DNA of 64,000 nt, taken from positions 62,001-126,000 of the forward strand of contig NZ_BJUZ01000001.1 of the NCBI RefSeq assembly GCF_007988885.1. Direction: 5' to 3'. This document shows, piece by piece, positions 37,288-45,579 of this stretch. The notes under the pieces were generated by a model. That model did not search any database and was not told where the DNA came from. It saw only the letters and a program-made list of their open reading frames with translations. A program made the position numbers and the translations under genes. Position 1 is the stretch's first letter, and each line of letters starts with the position of its first letter. The DNA comes from Gluconobacter wancherniae NBRC 103581 (GTDB lineage: Bacteria; Pseudomonadota; Alphaproteobacteria; Acetobacterales; Acetobacteraceae).

Positions 37288-38622
37288 TCAGTGCGAGGCG
37301 TTGATGGGCGGCGTCTTCAGCGTGGCGCGCGCCTGCGCAGCCTTCTTTTCCAGATCCGTCCAGGGGGAGAGAGTTGTGCGCGTGCGGCGCAAATACGCAG
37401 CGATGCGGGCCATGTCATGGTCTGTCAGACCGGCATAGAAGCTCGGCATGGCAATGCCATCCTGACCTTCCTTTGCGCCAATGCCATGGAGCATCACCTG
37501 ATAGAGGTTGTTGGGCTCATCAAGCCAGAGTGCATTGTTCAGAGCCAGTTCCGGGCGGCCGGAGACCGGCGCCGGGCCAGAGTTGTAATGGCAGGCGCCA
37601 CAGGCTGCCTGATACAGGCGCGCATCAGCATCCTGCGTCTGCGGGCCTGTCAGGTTGCGGCCTGACATCTGCATTGCACGCGTGACGGCTGCTGCGTCGC
37701 CGCTGGAGCGCGTGGCTGCATGGTCCACATCCGCATAATAATGCGCAATGGCCCGCACATCGGATTCCGGAAGCTGGGACAGGAACGAATGCGGGACCGG
37801 GGACATGGGGCCTGCGGCCGAACCATGCAGCGGAGCCACGCCGAAGCGCAGATACTGGAACAGCTCTTCTTCGGTCCACACGACGGGTGTCGGGTTGTGC
37901 TCGTTCAATGGCGGAGCAATCCAGCCATCGATCACAGCACCATCATATTCGCTGCCGGATTTTTCAGCGCCAAGAAGATTTCGTGGCGTGTGGCATGCGC
38001 CGCAATGGGCATCACCAATTGCGAGATACGCGCCACGGTTCCATTCTGCATCATGCTTCGGGTCGTTCTGGTAACGGCCTGGCTTGAAAAACAGCAGCTT
38101 CCAGAAGCCCTGTCCCGTGATGCGGATGTTGATCGGGAAAGGAACCGTGTTCTTGCGGGGTTCCTGATGAACAGCAGGCTGGCTCATCAGATATGCATAA
38201 AGATCCGAGACGTCCTGATCATTGACCTTGGTGAAATGATCGAACGGGAAAGCCGGATAAAGCTGGCTGCCATCGCGGGCAATACCCAGGTTCATGGCAC
38301 GCTTGAAAGCAGCTTCAGACCAGTTGCCAATGCCCGTTTCTGGGTCTGGTGTCAGGTTGGACGAGAAGATGTCGCCAAATGGCGTTTCCATCTTGTAGTC
38401 GCCAGCCATAACAGGGCCGCCACCATTGTCGGTGCGTGTATGGCACTCGGCGCAATATCCACCTGCTGCAACCAGCGCTCCGCGTTTGACGGCATCAGGG
38501 GAGAAGGAAGAGGGTGCAGGGCGAGCGACCGGTGCAATGGCGGGATACCACGCATAGGCAAAAAAACCGATGCCACCCGCTGCACCAAGGCCCACGGCAA
38601 TGGCGGCTATTCGTTTGAGCAT
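37288..38622 (-). CDS. Tri-haem cytochrome c subunit of membrane-linked dehydrogenase
   Basis: This 444-residue cytochrome has an N-terminal hydrophobic anchor or signal (LKRIAAIAVGLGAAGGIGFFAYA) and three CxxCH haem sites: C57-H61, C207-H211 and C341-H345. It has the architecture of the cytochrome subunits of acetic acid bacterial alcohol and aldehyde dehydrogenases, which hand electrons to ubiquinone in the membrane. It is the first gene of the operon (cytochrome, 2Fe-2S, large), whereas several described Ald loci put it last. A region of 328 bases without genes lies upstream. Confidence 0.94.
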   Translation of the reverse strand: MLKRIAAIAVGLGAAGGIGFFAYAWYPAIAPVARPAPSSFSPDAVKRGALVAAGGYCAECHTRTDNGGGPVMAGDYKMETPFGDIFSSNLTPDPETGIGNWSEAAFKRAMNLGIARDGSQLYPAFPFDHFTKVNDQDVSDLYAYLMSQPAVHQEPRKNTVPFPINIRITGQGFWKLLFFKPGRYQNDPKHDAEWNRGAYLAIGDAHCGACHTPRNLLGAEKSGSEYDGAVIDGWIAPPLNEHNPTPVVWTEEELFQYLRFGVAPLHGSAAGPMSPVPHSFLSQLPESDVRAIAHYYADVDHAATRSSGDAAAVTRAMQMSGRNLTGPQTQDADARLYQAACGACHYNSGPAPVSGRPELALNNALWLDEPNNLYQVMLHGIGAKEGQDGIAMPSFYAGLTDHDMARIAAYLRRTRTTLSPWTDLEKKAAQARATLKTPPINASH

Positions 38623-38950
38623 AGTGGTACTGTCCCGGCGCTGTTAAAAGGCCGTCCGTCCTCTCGGGGACGGCAATTGATTGCAAAATATGGCATAAAA
38701 CGAAAAATTGAAAGATTGAGGCTGATCAAAATCGGTCTTATTGTCGCAGAAATGATTATTTCGTGTAGAGGCGCGTCTTTGTTGCCACACTCGGATCGGT
38801 GTAAGGAAACTGTAAGATATGGAAAGTGACAGAGTAGATGCGTGATATTCCTCTTCATATCTTCTTCGATATGAAAGTATTTTCCGTCTCCCATTCTGTA
38901 ATTTTCGTAGAGCACGATTTGAATCTTTCTATTGTTAAACTGTCTCCTCG
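38623..38950. promoter_or_regulatory. Divergent AT-rich control region between the dehydrogenase operon and the iron-complex ABC operon
   Basis: This 328-base gap has no convincing gene and is clearly more AT-rich than its surroundings. Two inverted repeats stand out. GAAAT-4-ATTTC at 38749-38762 is loosely Fur-box-like. TTCATATC-6-GATATGAA at 38854-38875 is a perfect 8-base repeat 75 bases before the permease start. Either could be an operator for the importer; the evidence is the symmetry only. Confidence 0.45.
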
Positions 38951-40006
38951 GTGATCCGTAACTCTGTTTCAGTTTCTGCAGACACGAAATCCGTATTTCT
39001 GTCTCATCGTGTACGATGGCTGTTTCCCCTGATTTCCATCTGTCTGTGCGCCGCTTTCGTGCTTGCACTGTGTGTAGGGCGCTATCCGCTTTCCCTGCTT
39101 CAGGTTCTTGGTGTTATCGGTCATTCGCTTCATCTGGTGAAAGCTCAGGATGCGGCCGCTGATGCCGTCGTATTCCAGGCCCGATTACCCCGCCTTGTTG
39201 CGGCGGTTCTGGTGGGCAGCGCGCTCTCTTGTGGCGGGGCTGTGTATCAGGGCGTTTTCCGAAATCCCATCGTGTCTCCAGGGCTTCTTGGGGTTTTGAG
39301 TGGCGCAGCCTTCGGTGCTGCTCTGGCGATCGTACTGGGTCTTTCAGCGTTTATTGTTCAGTTGGGCGCGTTTGCAGGTGCTCTGCTTGCTGTGGGAGTT
39401 GGGCTTTCGGTTGCGGGGCTTCTGCCCGAGGGGGGGCTGCTGACCCTGCTGCTCGGTGGTCTGATCAGCAACGCGCTGTTCACGTCGCTTCTCTCGCTGG
39501 TGAAATATCTGGCTGATCCACTGGACCAACTGCCTGCGATCGTAAACTGGCTTTTGGGTAGTCTTTCAGATGTAAGCTGGCAGGAAATATACTGGCTGGC
39601 GCCTCTGTTGATTGCATTGACGGTGCTGCTGATCCGCGCCGCGCCAGTTCTGGACGTTCTGTCGCTTGGCGATGATGAGGCGCGCAGTCTGGGCGTTCCG
39701 GTCAGCGTATTGCGGCCACTCCTGATTGTGCTGGCGACCTTCGCCTGCGCGCTGACCGTTTCTATGGCGGGCATCATTGGCTGGGTGGGCCTTCTGGTGC
39801 CGCATATTGCACGACTTATGGTAGGGGCAGAGCATCGACATATGATGCCTGTCTGCGCGCTGCTGGGCGCCACGGGGCTGGTGCTTGCGGATATGTGCGC
39901 CCGCACGCTGACATCAGGCGAAATCCCGCTGGGAATTGTGACCGAACTGTTTGGCGCGCTCGCTTTCGTCCTGGTGCTCCGTCGCCTCCGTGGGGGCTTT
40001 CTGTGA
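38951..40006 (+). CDS. FecCD/BtuC-type ABC transporter permease
   Basis: This 351-residue permease has about ten transmembrane helices. Family phrases are ARLPRLVAAVLVGSALSCGGAVYQGVFRNPIVSPGLLG, GLISNALFTSLLSL and GWVGLLVPHIARLMVGAEHR, the last being the ATPase-coupling helix. It imports an iron-siderophore, haem or cobalamin-type ligand from the periplasm. Translation starts at GTG 38951. The stop overlaps the GTG start of the ATPase (GTGA), so the three importer genes form an operon. No cobalamin riboswitch elements are visible upstream, so iron chelates are more likely than B12. Confidence 0.93.
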   Translation: MIRNSVSVSADTKSVFLSHRVRWLFPLISICLCAAFVLALCVGRYPLSLLQVLGVIGHSLHLVKAQDAAADAVVFQARLPRLVAAVLVGSALSCGGAVYQGVFRNPIVSPGLLGVLSGAAFGAALAIVLGLSAFIVQLGAFAGALLAVGVGLSVAGLLPEGGLLTLLLGGLISNALFTSLLSLVKYLADPLDQLPAIVNWLLGSLSDVSWQEIYWLAPLLIALTVLLIRAAPVLDVLSLGDDEARSLGVPVSVLRPLLIVLATFACALTVSMAGIIGWVGLLVPHIARLMVGAEHRHMMPVCALLGATGLVLADMCARTLTSGEIPLGIVTELFGALAFVLVLRRLRGGFL

Positions 40007-40779
40007 ACGCTGACCTGCTGGCCTGTGAGGGAGTTTGTTTGCGCAGAGGCCGCTGCGGAACTGTTCTGGATAATGTGTCGGTGTCTTTGCGAGCGGGAGA
40101 GCTGGTAGGTCTTCTTGGCTTGAACGGAGCGGGAAAAAGCACCCTGCTGCGGATTCTACTTGGCTTGCTCAAGCCTGACAGGGGACATGTCCTGCTTGAA
40201 GGAAAGCCGTTGGGAGCATACTCCGCCAGCTCGGTCGCTCAGCAACTGGCATACGTTCCACAGTCTCATACGGCTGCCTTTCCCTACAGCGTCCGGCGGA
40301 TGGTTGAGTTAGGGCGCGTTCCACATACGGGGCTCGGTAGTGCGTTGCGGGCAGAAGATCATGCAGCTGTAGATCATGCGATGGCCCGTCTGGGTTTGCA
40401 GGAGATGGCAGAGCGTCCGGTAACCCAGCTTTCGGGAGGAGAGCGACAACGTGTGGTTCTGGCCCGTGCGCTGGCGCAGGAGGCAAAAGCCTTGCTGCTG
40501 GACGAACCCATGACGGGGCTTGATTATGGCCATCAGCTTAGGTTGATGAGTCTGCTGGGCGAGTTCGCTGCGGAAGGGCGGTTGATCCTGCTGACGTCCC
40601 ATCGTCCGGAGGAGCTGTTTGCGCCAGCAAGCCGGGTACTGGTTCTGGACGACGGTCACATCGTGGCTGACGGGTTGCCCCAGAATGTTGTAACGGCTGA
40701 GCATATGTCGCGTCTTTATGGCGTTTCCCTGAAGCAGGTTGACCATGAAGGCAGCCGTTTTTTCACTATGGAGAAGTAG
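40003..40779 (+). CDS. FecE/FepC-type ABC transporter ATPase
   Basis: This 258-residue ATPase has Walker A GLNGAGKST, Q-loop YVPQSHT, signature LSGGERQR, Walker B LLLDEPMTGLD and H-loop LTSH. It energises the preceding FecCD-type permease. GTG 40003 overlaps the permease stop. A longer in-frame reading exists upstream but lies inside the permease gene. The start of the binding-protein gene follows four bases after the stop. Confidence 0.94.
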   Translation: MNADLLACEGVCLRRGRCGTVLDNVSVSLRAGELVGLLGLNGAGKSTLLRILLGLLKPDRGHVLLEGKPLGAYSASSVAQQLAYVPQSHTAAFPYSVRRMVELGRVPHTGLGSALRAEDHAAVDHAMARLGLQEMAERPVTQLSGGERQRVVLARALAQEAKALLLDEPMTGLDYGHQLRLMSLLGEFAAEGRLILLTSHRPEELFAPASRVLVLDDGHIVADGLPQNVVTAEHMSRLYGVSLKQVDHEGSRFFTMEK

Positions 40780-40783
40780 GCAC

Positions 40784-41746
40784 GTGACATTGCTACGGCG
40801 TTTCGGCTCTGTTCTGGCTCTCTCGGTTCTCATCGCTGGTATTGGTATTGCGAAAGCCGCGCCGCCGACCCGTATTGCAGAAGGGTGGTATGCCCATAAC
40901 GCTATGTTGGTCATGCTCGGTGCGCAGGACCGCATCGTGGCGACTGTGGCGCGTCCTTCCATGCTGCCATGGATGTTTCATCTGGTCCCCGCTCTGGGAA
41001 GAGCTGAAACTCTCGACCCAGGCGCGCTTAACGCTGAAGAGCTACTGAAACTTCATGCTGATCTCGTGTTCGTCACGGCATCGGGCCACGCTGCTGATCC
41101 TCTTAGTCGGGCGGGGCTGAATGTGGTGGAAGAAGGTTTTGACCGCTTCGACGGCCTGCTGGACTGCGTGGACTCCACCGCAACCTTGCTCCAGTCGTCG
41201 CTGGCAACAAAGCGGGCACAGGAATATCGGGCAGCATTCCTGAAAACCGTGTCCGGCTTCCAGACCAACCCGAATGGTCCCAGAGTGCTCCATGTTGAAT
41301 CCCTGCATCCGCTTCGGGTGGACGGGGATTCAACCATCATTGATCAGTGGATCCGTTCGGCAGGCGGTCGTAACGCTGCCGATGGTGTGCATGGCAATAA
41401 GCAGCCTGTGTCCATTGAGCAGGTTCTGGCTTGGAATCCGGATATCATTATTGTCGGCGCTGGCGCAGGAGACCCGTCTGGTCTGAAGGGCGCGCCGCTG
41501 TGGTCTCAGGTGTCGGCAGTGCGTAACGGGAAAGTCTATCGCAATCCGGCCGGGCTGTTCCCGTGGGATCGCTATAGCCCGGAACTCATGCTTCAGGTGA
41601 CGTGGGCGCGACAGCTTGTCCAGAGCGGGCATGTTGATGCCGATGACATGGTGAAAAGAATACGTCAGTTTTACAGTGAATTTTACGGAATCTCCCTCTC
41701 CGAGGCAGACGCTGGGCGGATGCTGGCAGCGCTTCCCCCGGGCTGA
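40784..41746 (+). CDS. Periplasmic iron-complex-binding protein of the ABC importer
   Basis: This 320-residue TroA/FepB-type substrate-binding protein has a signal peptide MTLLRRFGSVLALSVLIAGIGIAKA when started at GTG 40784, just after the ATPase stop. In-frame upstream codons would extend it into the ATPase gene. Cluster A-type features include GAQDRIVATV, LNAEELLKLHADLVFVT, WNPDIIIVGAG and VRNGKVYRNPAGLFPWDRYSPE. The W-D-R-Y-S-P-E ending resembles binding proteins for iron chelates or metal complexes. The ligand is not predictable. Confidence 0.87.
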   Translation: MTLLRRFGSVLALSVLIAGIGIAKAAPPTRIAEGWYAHNAMLVMLGAQDRIVATVARPSMLPWMFHLVPALGRAETLDPGALNAEELLKLHADLVFVTASGHAADPLSRAGLNVVEEGFDRFDGLLDCVDSTATLLQSSLATKRAQEYRAAFLKTVSGFQTNPNGPRVLHVESLHPLRVDGDSTIIDQWIRSAGGRNAADGVHGNKQPVSIEQVLAWNPDIIIVGAGAGDPSGLKGAPLWSQVSAVRNGKVYRNPAGLFPWDRYSPELMLQVTWARQLVQSGHVDADDMVKRIRQFYSEFYGISLSEADAGRMLAALPPG

Positions 41747-41829
41747 GGCGGCACGGCTTATCACGGGGGGTTGTGAGGCTGTAAGGAATCGTTTCACATA
41801 CCGTTCTGGACGAAAAAGAGCAGGCCTGA

Positions 41830-43977
41830 ATGACCGTTACCCGACGCCCCCGCTTCCTGACCTGCCTGCGCAGGGCTGGCGCAGCATCTCTCCTGCTTGC
41901 GGGAACGGCTTTTGGCATGATGGCGCATGCCGCTCCGGCTTTGATGCCCGTGCCGTCTTCCATGTCCATGCCCAACGGTTCCACGCCCCTGACGGGAGGT
42001 ATGCGCATTGTCTGGGTTACACATCCAACGGCTCTCATGCAGCGTGCCACAACCCGTTTCATTACGCGTCTATCGCGTATCGCGGGTCCTGCGGGAAACG
42101 GTGAGCCTTATGTGGTTCAAATCCATGTTGCTGAGGATCCGGCTTTCCTGACGATTCAGGAAAAAGAACACTACACTCTCACCACAACCAGCCATGGTGC
42201 GCATCTTGAGGCGGATGGTCCGGCAGGCCTTATTCATGGTCTGGCGACGTTGCTGCAGCTTGTTGAGAAGACGCCCAAGGGTGCAGAGATCGAACGTGTC
42301 CATATTGATGACGCGCCGCGTTTCCTGTGGCGTGGCGTGTTGATGGATGTGTCGCGTCATTTTGCTTCCGTTGAGACTGTTGAGCGACAGCTCGATGCGA
42401 TGGAACTGGTGAAGCTCAATGTGCTTCACTGGCACCTGAGCGACGGAACGGGTTTCCGGGTAGAAAGCCATCTGTTTCCAAAGCTTCAGACTGTAGGCTC
42501 TCACGGAGAATTCTATACGCAGGCACAGATCCACGAGATCGTGGTCTATGCGGCTGATCGCGGTATTCGCGTGGTGCCGGAATTTGATGTGCCGGGACAT
42601 GCCCATGCGCTTGTCCAGAGTTATCCAGAGCTTGGTGCGCAGCCACTGCCGGACGGTACTCAGAAGGGTGAAAACCTCAATAACGCGGCCCTTGATCCCA
42701 CTAATCCCAAGGTCTTGTCGTTCGTTCGGGCGTTGTTTGGCGAAATGGGCGCGCTCTTCCCCGATCGTTATTTCCACGCGGGCGGGGACGAGGTTGTCGG
42801 CTCTCAGTGGACGAAAAACCCTGCGATCGCGGCTTATATGAAAGCTCATGGTTTTCAGAACCCAGCATCATTGCAGGCAGCTTTTACGGCACAGGTCGAG
42901 GGCGTTCTGGCCAATCAGGGCAAGATCATGATGGGCTGGGACGAGGTCAGTGAAGCACCTATTCCCAAAAATGTTGTTGTTGAAGGGTGGCGCGGTTCCA
43001 AATGGACAGGGTCGGCAACCCAGGCTGGCCATCCTGTGGTCGTCTCATCGGGATATTATCTCGACCTGCTTCAGCCTGCGCGTCAGCATTATTTGATTGA
43101 TCCGTATGATACACGTGCGGATGGCCTTCTGCCAGAACAGCTCGAAGCTGTTCATAAGAAGCTCACACCATTTTTTGCACCGTTCCTGAAAGATCCCAAT
43201 GCTCCGCCTCTTGATGCGCGGCAGCAGGCGCTCGTGATGGGAGGAGAGGCGACGCTGTGGACCGAAATTGTCAGCGAGCAAATGCTCGATGCGCGGCTAT
43301 GGCCTCGGACGGCTGCGGTTGCCGAGCGTTTTTGGTCTCCGGCTTCCGTGCGTGATGTCGATGACATGGAGCGTCGTCTGCCGCTGGTACAGGCTGAACT
43401 GGAAGCGACGGGCCTTCAGGCATCCCAGCACGAAAACGCGATGATCGATGCTCTTGCACCTGGTCATACTGGCCCGCTGGCAGTTTTGACGCAGGCTACG
43501 GTCCCGGTTCGGAATTACGCACTGAATCACCTTGCAGCCCCGACAGGCGACGCAATGCTTTCGGCGCCCGTCGCGATCGCCGCCCCGGATTCCTTTGCAG
43601 CAATACGCTTCAACGAGATGGCTGGGCGTTATGTTCAGGGCGAGAAAAGCCTAGCCGCTCCATTACGTGCGCAGCTTCAGATCTGGGCCGATAACGACGA
43701 CGCTTTCAAAGCGATTGCGAAAGACAACGCGGCTCTGAAGGACGCATTGCCAGCCTCCCAGACGCTGTCTGCGTTTGCCCGGGTGGGCCTGAGGGCGCTG
43801 GATGGTACGGGGAACAAGCCATGGCGGATGGATGCAGATCGTCTGATTGCTGATCAGGAAGAGATGTTCCGCAATTCCTCCAACCACATTTTTTCCTTGA
43901 ACTTACCTCAGCCTCCGGGCGGATTGCTGATTGCCATCCTGCCGGGCGTAAAAAAGCTCGTTGAAGCAACACCCTGA
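41830..43977 (+). CDS. Beta-N-acetylhexosaminidase (GH20)
   Basis: This 715-residue exported glycosidase has a long signal peptide with arginines and AFGMMAHAAPA at the cleavage site. The GH20b domain precedes the catalytic barrel, which contains RGVLMDVSRHF, LNVLHWHLSDGTGFR and VPEFDVPGHAHA. The catalytic Asp-Glu pair is D320-E321 (HAGGDEVV). The substrate-assisted mechanism releases terminal GlcNAc/GalNAc from chitin oligomers, peptidoglycan or glycoconjugates. It lies 83 bases behind the iron-complex importer and could be on the same transcript, although a functional link is not obvious. Confidence 0.94.
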   Translation: MTVTRRPRFLTCLRRAGAASLLLAGTAFGMMAHAAPALMPVPSSMSMPNGSTPLTGGMRIVWVTHPTALMQRATTRFITRLSRIAGPAGNGEPYVVQIHVAEDPAFLTIQEKEHYTLTTTSHGAHLEADGPAGLIHGLATLLQLVEKTPKGAEIERVHIDDAPRFLWRGVLMDVSRHFASVETVERQLDAMELVKLNVLHWHLSDGTGFRVESHLFPKLQTVGSHGEFYTQAQIHEIVVYAADRGIRVVPEFDVPGHAHALVQSYPELGAQPLPDGTQKGENLNNAALDPTNPKVLSFVRALFGEMGALFPDRYFHAGGDEVVGSQWTKNPAIAAYMKAHGFQNPASLQAAFTAQVEGVLANQGKIMMGWDEVSEAPIPKNVVVEGWRGSKWTGSATQAGHPVVVSSGYYLDLLQPARQHYLIDPYDTRADGLLPEQLEAVHKKLTPFFAPFLKDPNAPPLDARQQALVMGGEATLWTEIVSEQMLDARLWPRTAAVAERFWSPASVRDVDDMERRLPLVQAELEATGLQASQHENAMIDALAPGHTGPLAVLTQATVPVRNYALNHLAAPTGDAMLSAPVAIAAPDSFAAIRFNEMAGRYVQGEKSLAAPLRAQLQIWADNDDAFKAIAKDNAALKDALPASQTLSAFARVGLRALDGTGNKPWRMDADRLIADQEEMFRNSSNHIFSLNLPQPPGGLLIAILPGVKKLVEATP

Positions 43978-43985
43978 TCTGTAAA

Positions 43986-44011
43986 TCGCGCCCCGCTCAT
44001 AGGGGGCGCGA
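43986..44011. terminator. Hairpin between convergent hexosaminidase and qorB-like genes
   Basis: TCGCGCCCC (43986-43994) pairs perfectly with GGGGCGCGA (44003-44011). There is no long T-run, so it may be a weak or Rho-assisted terminator. Confidence 0.55.
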
Positions 44012-44017
44012 CAGGTT

Positions 44018-44872
44018 TCAGGCTTGCAGCGCTTTTTCCAACGTGCTGCGCATTGGTGTCGTCGGGTGTTCGATAAGGCTGCTCAGCGTATGGCTGTCAT
44101 CGAACAGCGCGCCACCAGATGCTCTGGCGCTACTGTTCGCCAGTAGTTCGGCCAGCCAGTCCGGGAGGCCTGCGCTAATAAGTGCAGCCTTGTACTCCGC
44201 TTCTGGCAGATCATGATATTCGACGGGCTTGCCGCTGATATCCGTAATTGCCTGTGCGAAATCGGCCAGTGTGAAGCTCTCGTCACCTGCCAGTTCATAG
44301 ATGGCTTTTGCAGGGTTGGCTTGCGTCAGGACGATTGCGGCGGCTTCTGCATAATCCGCGCGGCTGGCTGCCGAGATGCGGCCATTGCCTGTGCTGCCCA
44401 GAAGGGCGCCATGTTGGAGCGCAATGGGTGCGCTGGCAGTATAATTTTCAGTGTACCAGCCGTTACGCAGAAGCGCATATGGCACGCCTGATTTTTCCAG
44501 AAGTGCCTCGGTGGCGAGGTGTTCAACTGCAAGCCCCAATGGGCTGGTGTCTGCATGCAGGATGCTCGTGTATGCGAGGAACGTAACACCTGACACAGCT
44601 GCGGCTTCGATCACGGCGCGATGCTGTTCCGTACGACGGCCAACTTCACTTGAGGAAATGACTAACAGGTGTTCGACACCCTCAAGTGCGGGGGCGAGTG
44701 TTGAGGGCGAGTCATAGTTAAACGTACGGACTGTGATGCCACGTGTTTTGAGGTCTGCGATCTTTGCTGGATCGCGCGCAAGAGCGACGATTTTTTCTGG
44801 CGCCACTTTTCCAAGAAGATTTTCAATGACGAGGCGGCCCAGTTGGCCAGAGGCTCCGGTAACAGCGTACAT
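44018..44872 (-). CDS. NmrA-type NAD(P)H:quinone oxidoreductase, QorB-like
   Basis: This 284-residue Rossmann protein of the atypical SDR/NmrA group starts MYAVTGASGQLGRLVIENLL (a GxxGxxG nucleotide-binding turn). It has the QorB-type phrase LLVISSSEVGRRTEQHRAVIEAA, then LAYTSILHADTSPLG and ALLRNGWYTENY. E. coli QorB (YtfG) reduces quinones with NADPH. It is divergent from an HxlR-family regulator, the same pairing as qorB/qorR in enterobacteria, so the two probably form a redox-responsive switch. Confidence 0.88.
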   Translation of the reverse strand: MYAVTGASGQLGRLVIENLLGKVAPEKIVALARDPAKIADLKTRGITVRTFNYDSPSTLAPALEGVEHLLVISSSEVGRRTEQHRAVIEAAAVSGVTFLAYTSILHADTSPLGLAVEHLATEALLEKSGVPYALLRNGWYTENYTASAPIALQHGALLGSTGNGRISAASRADYAEAAAIVLTQANPAKAIYELAGDESFTLADFAQAITDISGKPVEYHDLPEAEYKAALISAGLPDWLAELLANSSARASGGALFDDSHTLSSLIEHPTTPMRSTLEKALQA

Positions 44873-44918
44873 CGTTTTTTCCAGTGCTGAGGGTTGTCTC
44901 CTCCGATTTAGGTCCCTA

Positions 44919-44935
44919 ACTTCCTTTCAGGAAGT
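44919..44935. promoter_or_regulatory. Inverted repeat ACTTCC-5-GGAAGT between qorB-like and HxlR genes
   Basis: This is a perfect 6-base inverted repeat (44919-44924 and 44930-44935) in the 88-base divergent spacer. Together with AT-rich flanks (CATAAAAGTAAGTATGG) it is a good candidate operator for the adjacent HxlR regulator. Confidence 0.5.
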
Positions 44936-44960
44936 ACCAACATAAAAGTAAGTATGGAAA

Positions 44961-45341
44961 TTGGCTCATAAACCTGTTCACCTCTCGGATCGTATGATGC
45001 GCGGCGACGTGTTCGCGATGAAGTGCCCATCGCGAACCGTGATGAAGCACATGACGAGTACCTGGGGTGTTCTGACGCTGATTGCCCTGAAATCCGGCAC
45101 TTTGCGGTTCAGCGAGTTGCGCCGCAAAGTAAACGGCGTCAGTGAACGCATGTTGACACAGACATTGCAGCAGCTTGAAGGAGATAGGCTTCTGACGCGC
45201 AGGAGCTATCCTGTGGTGCCCCCTCACGTGGAGTATACCCTGACCGATCTGGGGCATGAGGCTGCGGCTCATGTCGAATGTCTGGCGAACTGGGTTGAAG
45301 ATCACATGCCGCAACTTGCTGCCATGCCTGAACAGGCATGA
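44961..45341 (+). CDS. HxlR-family transcriptional regulator (QorR-like)
   Basis: This 126-residue winged-helix regulator has the family core MTSTWGVLTLIALKSGTLRFSELRRKV, then VSERMLTQTLQQLEGDRLLTR and VEYTLTDLGHE. A single cysteine (KCPSR) sits just before the core, where redox-sensing HxlR proteins such as QorR and HypR keep a conserved Cys. Disulfide- or quinone-based sensing is therefore plausible. The start is uncertain: TTG 44961 or an ATG at 44994. It is divergent from the QorB-like gene, its likely target. Confidence 0.85.
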   Translation: MAHKPVHLSDRMMRGDVFAMKCPSRTVMKHMTSTWGVLTLIALKSGTLRFSELRRKVNGVSERMLTQTLQQLEGDRLLTRRSYPVVPPHVEYTLTDLGHEAAAHVECLANWVEDHMPQLAAMPEQA

Positions 45342-45579
45342 TACCCTGCTTGCGAGTGCGGTCCCGACTTCGGGTCATTTGCAGGTTTTGAGATTGCAAT
45401 CCGGATTGACCCAGAGGTTGCGCCTCTCGATTGTCTGCGCTGCTGCTTCTGGCAGGGACATCTTTTCCATGCTCATTGCCGTGCGTATTTTGTACAGCTA
45501 TCCGTGCCATAAACGATTACACTAATAACTTGCCCCAGAAGCGAACATCGGGCTTGCGATTTTACGATGGAGAGGTCTG

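Noticed and set aside
38623-38950. Cobalamin riboswitch before the BtuC-like permease
   Set aside because: No B12-box-like conserved core or the expected multi-helix arrangement could be found.
43986-44011. GC-rich hairpin as a structured regulatory RNA
   Set aside because: A simple perfect stem between convergent stops is better explained as a terminator or REP-like hairpin.
45256-45525. Open frames (both strands) in the gap after the HxlR gene
   Set aside because: They overlap the hxlR 3' end, have no recognisable domain and lack a good ribosome site.
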